DNA from: Devosia sp. | GTDB taxonomy: Bacteria > Pseudomonadota > Alphaproteobacteria > Rhizobiales > Devosiaceae | Assembly: GCA_028290245.1 (NCBI GenBank) | Contig: JAQGKG010000462.1 | Span: 1 to 7,963 of the forward strand | DNA: 7,963 nucleotides | Direction of reading: 5' to 3' | Part shown: positions 5,995 to 7,963 of the stretch, piece after piece | Position numbering within the stretch: the first letter of the stretch is position 1 | How the letters are laid out: the number at the start of each line of letters is the position of its first letter | Program-made: the position numbers and the translations under genes | Notes under the pieces: generated by a model | Databases searched by the model: none | What the model was told of the DNA's origin: nothing | What the model saw: only the letters and a program-made list of their open reading frames with translations

Positions 5995-6528
5995 CTAAAG
6001 GCCTGCCAGGTTTCGATAGCTGCCGTGCCAATAGAGCAGCGGGGCAACGTCGTTGGACGTCTCGACCGAACGGACGCGACCGAGCAGGATGGCGTGTGAA
6101 TGGCGCTCGATGGCCTCGTCGAGATCGCAATCGATGACCGAGACTGCGCCAGCAAGGCCAAGCGTGCCGCTGCCGAGGCGATCCCACTCCCAACCCACAT
6201 AGCGGTCATTGCCCTTGATGCCACCGCGACCGGCAAAGCGGTCGGCGACATCGGACTGCCCATCGGCCAAAATGTTGACGGCAAACGAGCCTGCTTCGAG
6301 CACCGCCGCCCAGGACGACGAGGCCTTGTTCAGGCTGACCAGGATGGTCGGGGGATCGATTGAAAACGACGAAACCGAAGTGGCGGTAAAGCCGGTGCGA
6401 GCTTGCCCGGTGCCAACGGTAATGACGCTGACGGCGCCTGCCAGACGTCCCATGGCATGCTTGAAAGCTGGCACGTCGACGCTTGGTTGATGGCTGGGCA
6501 TGTAATTCGCAAGATCGATAATCGACAC
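5995..6528 (-). CDS. Flavin reductase domain protein (FMN-binding split barrel)
   Basis: A 177-aa protein of the flavin reductase-like family (HpaC/RutF type). These use NAD(P)H to reduce FMN or FAD and supply the free reduced flavin to a partner monooxygenase in the cytoplasm. Visible features are the opening helix FKHAMGRLAGAVSVITVG (22-39), the flavin-binding strand-loop GFTATSVSSFSIDPPTILVSL (46-66) with SSSW (70-73), SFAVNILADGQ (81-91), and the C-terminal RVRSVETSNDVAPLLYWHGSYRNL (151-174) typical of the family. The GTG at 6528 is chosen because AGGAGG (complement of 6535-6540) is 6 nt upstream. No monooxygenase is in the window, so the pathway is open. It is followed by the 78-aa gene in an apparent operon and preceded by a palindrome-containing promoter candidate. 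Confidence 0.92.
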   Translation of the reverse strand: MSIIDLANYMPSHQPSVDVPAFKHAMGRLAGAVSVITVGTGQARTGFTATSVSSFSIDPPTILVSLNKASSSWAAVLEAGSFAVNILADGQSDVADRFAGRGGIKGNDRYVGWEWDRLGSGTLGLAGAVSVIDCDLDEAIERHSHAILLGRVRSVETSNDVAPLLYWHGSYRNLAGL

Positions 6529-6534
6529 GTATAG

Positions 6535-6540
6535 CCTCCT
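6535..6540 (-). promoter_or_regulatory. Shine-Dalgarno AGGAGG of the flavin reductase, deciding a GTG start
   Basis: A full-consensus AGGAGG on the minus strand ends 6 nt before GTG. The next in-frame ATG (codon 10) has no comparable site. Confidence 0.75.
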
Positions 6541-6651
6541 GTCACGATGGACCGTCAGGGCGTCACGACTGTCATCAGCCTAGATTGCAGTTGGCGGCTA
6601 GGGGAGAGGCCCAGCGAGCACAGTTTTTTCAAGTTGTGCGGGAGCGGGGTA

Positions 6652-6679
6652 TTTATATCTACTAGGTTAGTAGACTTAA
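6652..6679 (-). promoter_or_regulatory. Candidate promoter of the flavin reductase operon
   Basis: On the minus strand TTAAGT (complement of 6674-6679) and TATAAA (complement of 6652-6657) are 16 bp apart. The -10 is one mismatch from consensus; the -35 has TT, A and weaker ends. Transcription would start near 6645, leaving a leader of roughly 117 nt before the GTG. This AT-rich island stands out from its GC-rich surroundings. Confidence 0.45.
6658..6674. promoter_or_regulatory. 17-bp palindromic operator inside the flavin reductase promoter
   Basis: Perfect arms TCTACTA (6658-6664) and TAGTAGA (6668-6674) flank a 3-bp centre. The palindrome exactly fills the space between the candidate -10 and -35, the classic position for a repressor that excludes RNA polymerase. 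Size and short centre would fit MarR-, TetR- or LacI-type dimers; no such regulator is encoded in the window. Confidence 0.52.
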
Positions 6680-6845
6680 GCCCTGGGCGCGAGTGGCTGG
6701 GTGCTCAGCGCCTGCTCAGGTCATGGCTAAAGCTGGCCACTGATCGCCTCGGGCCTAGCCGATCTCATCACCGGCCCCCGCTCCGACACAGGCTTTCCGG
6801 ATTGGGCTGCCGGCGAACATCAGAAGGGTGACGCTGAGGCCGGAA

Positions 6846-7796
6846 TTATCCGCGGCTTTCCGCCTGTAGCTTGCGCCAACGTGCGAGGCGGTCGGGGTCA
6901 AGTGTGCCGGCCGCTACAGCCGCAAGCACGGCGCAGCCAGGCTCATGATCATGCGTGCAGTTGCGAAACTTACAGTTCGGCGCCAGTTCGGTGATCTCGG
7001 CGAACAGAATATCGAGGCCCTGCCCAAGGTCTTTCATGTTGAGGCTTCGGACGCCGGGCGTATCGATCACCCAACCGCCGCCAGCCATCGCATGCAGCGA
7101 TCGGGCGGTGGTAGTGTGGCGGCCCTTGGAATCGCTCTCGCGCACGCCGCCCGTCTGCTGTGTTCCACCGCCCACAAGGGTGTTCACCAGCGTCGACTTG
7201 CCGACACCCGATGAGCCGATAACCGCCACCGTCGCCCCCGGTCCACACCAGGGCTGCAAAGCGGTTGCCGCTTCGGCCGATCGGGCATTGACCAGCACCA
7301 CTGCCAAGCCGCGCTGCAACCCAGCGGCCTGCCGCTCGAAATCCTGCGCATCATCGGCAAGATCCGCCTTGGTCAAAACCACGACTGGATTGGTCCCCGC
7401 ATCGTTGGCAAAAGCCAGATAGCGCTCGAGCCGCGCCAGATTGAAGTCGCCATTGCAAGAAGCGACGATGAATAGCGTATCGACATTGGCCGCAACGAGC
7501 TGCGGCGGCCGCTTGCCCTCGGCGGCACGCTGCAACAGCGTCCTGCGATCCAAGCGTCGATGCAGCATCCAGGTCAGCGGATCTGCCAGTACCCAGTCAC
7601 CCACCGCAAATTCTGCGGTATCGGTGCGCGCGGGCAGATCGATGTCGAACTGATCGGGGCCAACAAGACCAGTCAAACGCGCGCGATGCACCCCATCGAC
7701 CCGCAGCGCCGAAAGCTCGGCTTCGCCATCCGCAAGCTGGTCCTCGAAAAAGCTGTCCCAGCCGAGTTGCCCCAAAAAGCCGGAGTGCTCAGCCAT
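6846..7796 (-). CDS. rsgA: Ribosome small-subunit-dependent GTPase A (RsgA/YjeQ)
   Basis: A 316-aa circularly permuted GTPase that acts in late maturation of the 30S ribosomal subunit, its GTP hydrolysis being stimulated by 30S. An N-terminal OB-fold (about 30-90) is followed by motifs in permuted order: G4 TKAD (142-145), a G5-like NARS (170-173), G1 GSSGVGKST (194-202), the G2 threonines in RHTTT (226-230) and G3 DTPG (245-248). The C-terminal zinc finger is complete: C275-x4-C280-x-H282-x5-C288. All functional residues are present. The ATG at 7796 is chosen; a TTG one codon upstream (7799) cannot be excluded and neither has a clear ribosome binding site. The upstream gene on the same strand ends 55 bp away with no terminator between, so the two may share a transcript. 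Confidence 0.95.
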   Translation of the reverse strand: MAEHSGFLGQLGWDSFFEDQLADGEAELSALRVDGVHRARLTGLVGPDQFDIDLPARTDTAEFAVGDWVLADPLTWMLHRRLDRRTLLQRAAEGKRPPQLVAANVDTLFIVASCNGDFNLARLERYLAFANDAGTNPVVVLTKADLADDAQDFERQAAGLQRGLAVVLVNARSAEAATALQPWCGPGATVAVIGSSGVGKSTLVNTLVGGGTQQTGGVRESDSKGRHTTTARSLHAMAGGGWVIDTPGVRSLNMKDLGQGLDILFAEITELAPNCKFRNCTHDHEPGCAVLAAVAAGTLDPDRLARWRKLQAESRG

Positions 7797-7851
7797 CAAG
7801 CTTTGACCCGCAAACCTGCACCCGACGGCCGATCGGCACCCGCAATAACAA

Positions 7852-7963
7852 CTATTCCTCGCCCGCGCTCTGGTCGGGAACTTCGTCTTCGGTCTTTGCC
7901 TCGGCCGGCTTCGCCTTGGCCGCAGCGCGCTCAGCGTTCTTCAGCTTCTTAAGCCGATCGCGT
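7852..7963 (-). CDS. C-terminal tail of an unidentified protein, truncated by window edge
   Basis: The last 36 codons of a minus-strand gene, beginning RDRLKKLKNAERAAAKAK and ending VPDQSAGEE before TAG at 7852-7854. The tail is Lys/Ala-rich, then acidic, probably helical then disordered. This is too little to name a family. It reads cleanly, follows the codon bias of the region, and lies 55 bp upstream of rsgA. Confidence 0.6.
   Translation of the reverse strand, partial: RDRLKKLKNAERAAAKAKPAEAKTEDEVPDQSAGEE

Larger units (their letters stand above)
6529..6845. other. 317-bp intergenic region between flavin reductase and rsgA
   Basis: Besides the ribosome binding site, promoter and palindrome listed separately, I see little here. 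The flavin reductase leader (about 6529-6645) contains a 5-bp inverted repeat, GCACA (6634-6638) and TGTGC (6617-6621) read on the minus strand, around an A-rich loop; it does not match a known riboswitch. The rsgA-proximal part (6690-6845) is GC-rich with no ribosome binding site and no convincing terminator for rsgA. The open frames crossing it on either strand look random, with skewed Arg, Ser and Leu content. Confidence 0.5.

Noticed and set aside
5636..5998. 120-codon plus-strand frame opposite the 78-aa gene
   Set aside because: It lacks a ribosome binding site and any motif, whereas the minus-strand gene has a strong site and operon spacing.
6529..6645. FMN riboswitch in the flavin reductase leader
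   Set aside because: None of the conserved FMN riboswitch core is visible; only a 5-bp hairpin is present.
6547..6831. 94-codon plus-strand frame in the flavin reductase-rsgA gap
   Set aside because: It runs through the promoter and palindrome; the product is Arg/Ser/Leu-rich with no motif and no ribosome binding site.
6745..6860. Short plus-strand reading LADLITGPRSDTGFPDW that looks protein-like
   Set aside because: It has an upstream in-frame stop (TAA near 6726), no start or ribosome binding site, and continues as nonsense antisense to rsgA. Possible decayed gene, but not supportable.

Overview
This window looks like ordinary chromosomal DNA from a GC-rich alphaproteobacterium, most likely in Hyphomicrobiales. 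A Devosia-like genome is my best guess, from the style of the AcuI, DadA, RsgA and Rrf2 proteins. That is family-level recognition, not a database result. Genes are close-packed on both strands, and several start at GTG or TTG behind good Shine-Dalgarno sequences. I see no phage, insertion sequence, CRISPR array, tRNA or rRNA.

Layout, left to right. (1) The 3' part of an ABC exporter half-transporter (+, 1-1166). (2) Convergent to it, an AcuI/YhdH-type acrylyl-CoA reductase (-, 1201-2190). (3) Divergent from acuI, a zinc-homeostasis pair (+): an ArsR/SmtB-type repressor (2308-2622) with the complete alpha5 metal-site signature, then a His-rich CDF metal exporter (2700-3731). A 7-bp inverted repeat with the TGA-N8-TCA core expected of this repressor family lies between them. 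(4) Convergent to the CDF gene with only 2 bp between the stops, D-amino acid dehydrogenase dadA (-, 3734-4984, TTG start). Upstream of it on the same strand is a Cys-containing Rrf2-family regulator (-, 5136-5585), with a 25-bp dyad in the gap. (5) A small operon on the minus strand: a flavin reductase domain protein (5995-6528, GTG start), then an unrecognised 78-residue protein (5735-5971) with a strong ribosome binding site, then what looks like the truncated start of an alpha/beta hydrolase (5649-5729). The flavin reductase has a promoter-like -35/-10 pair whose spacer is a 17-bp palindrome. (6) rsgA, the circularly permuted ribosome-assembly GTPase (-, 6846-7796). (7) The charged C-terminal tail of another minus-strand gene running off the window (7852-7963).

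How they work together. The arsR-CDF pair reads as a self-contained metal-efflux unit: metal binding releases the repressor and the exporter is made. Flavin reductase and the 78-aa protein are probably co-transcribed under a repressor not encoded here. The Rrf2 regulator may control dadA and/or itself through the dyads seen. The other genes are housekeeping or accessory metabolism with no evident link.

I did not find a clear new multi-gene system. The least explained parts are the 78-aa protein, its palindrome-embedded promoter, the hydrolase remnant, and the Rrf2/dadA dyads.
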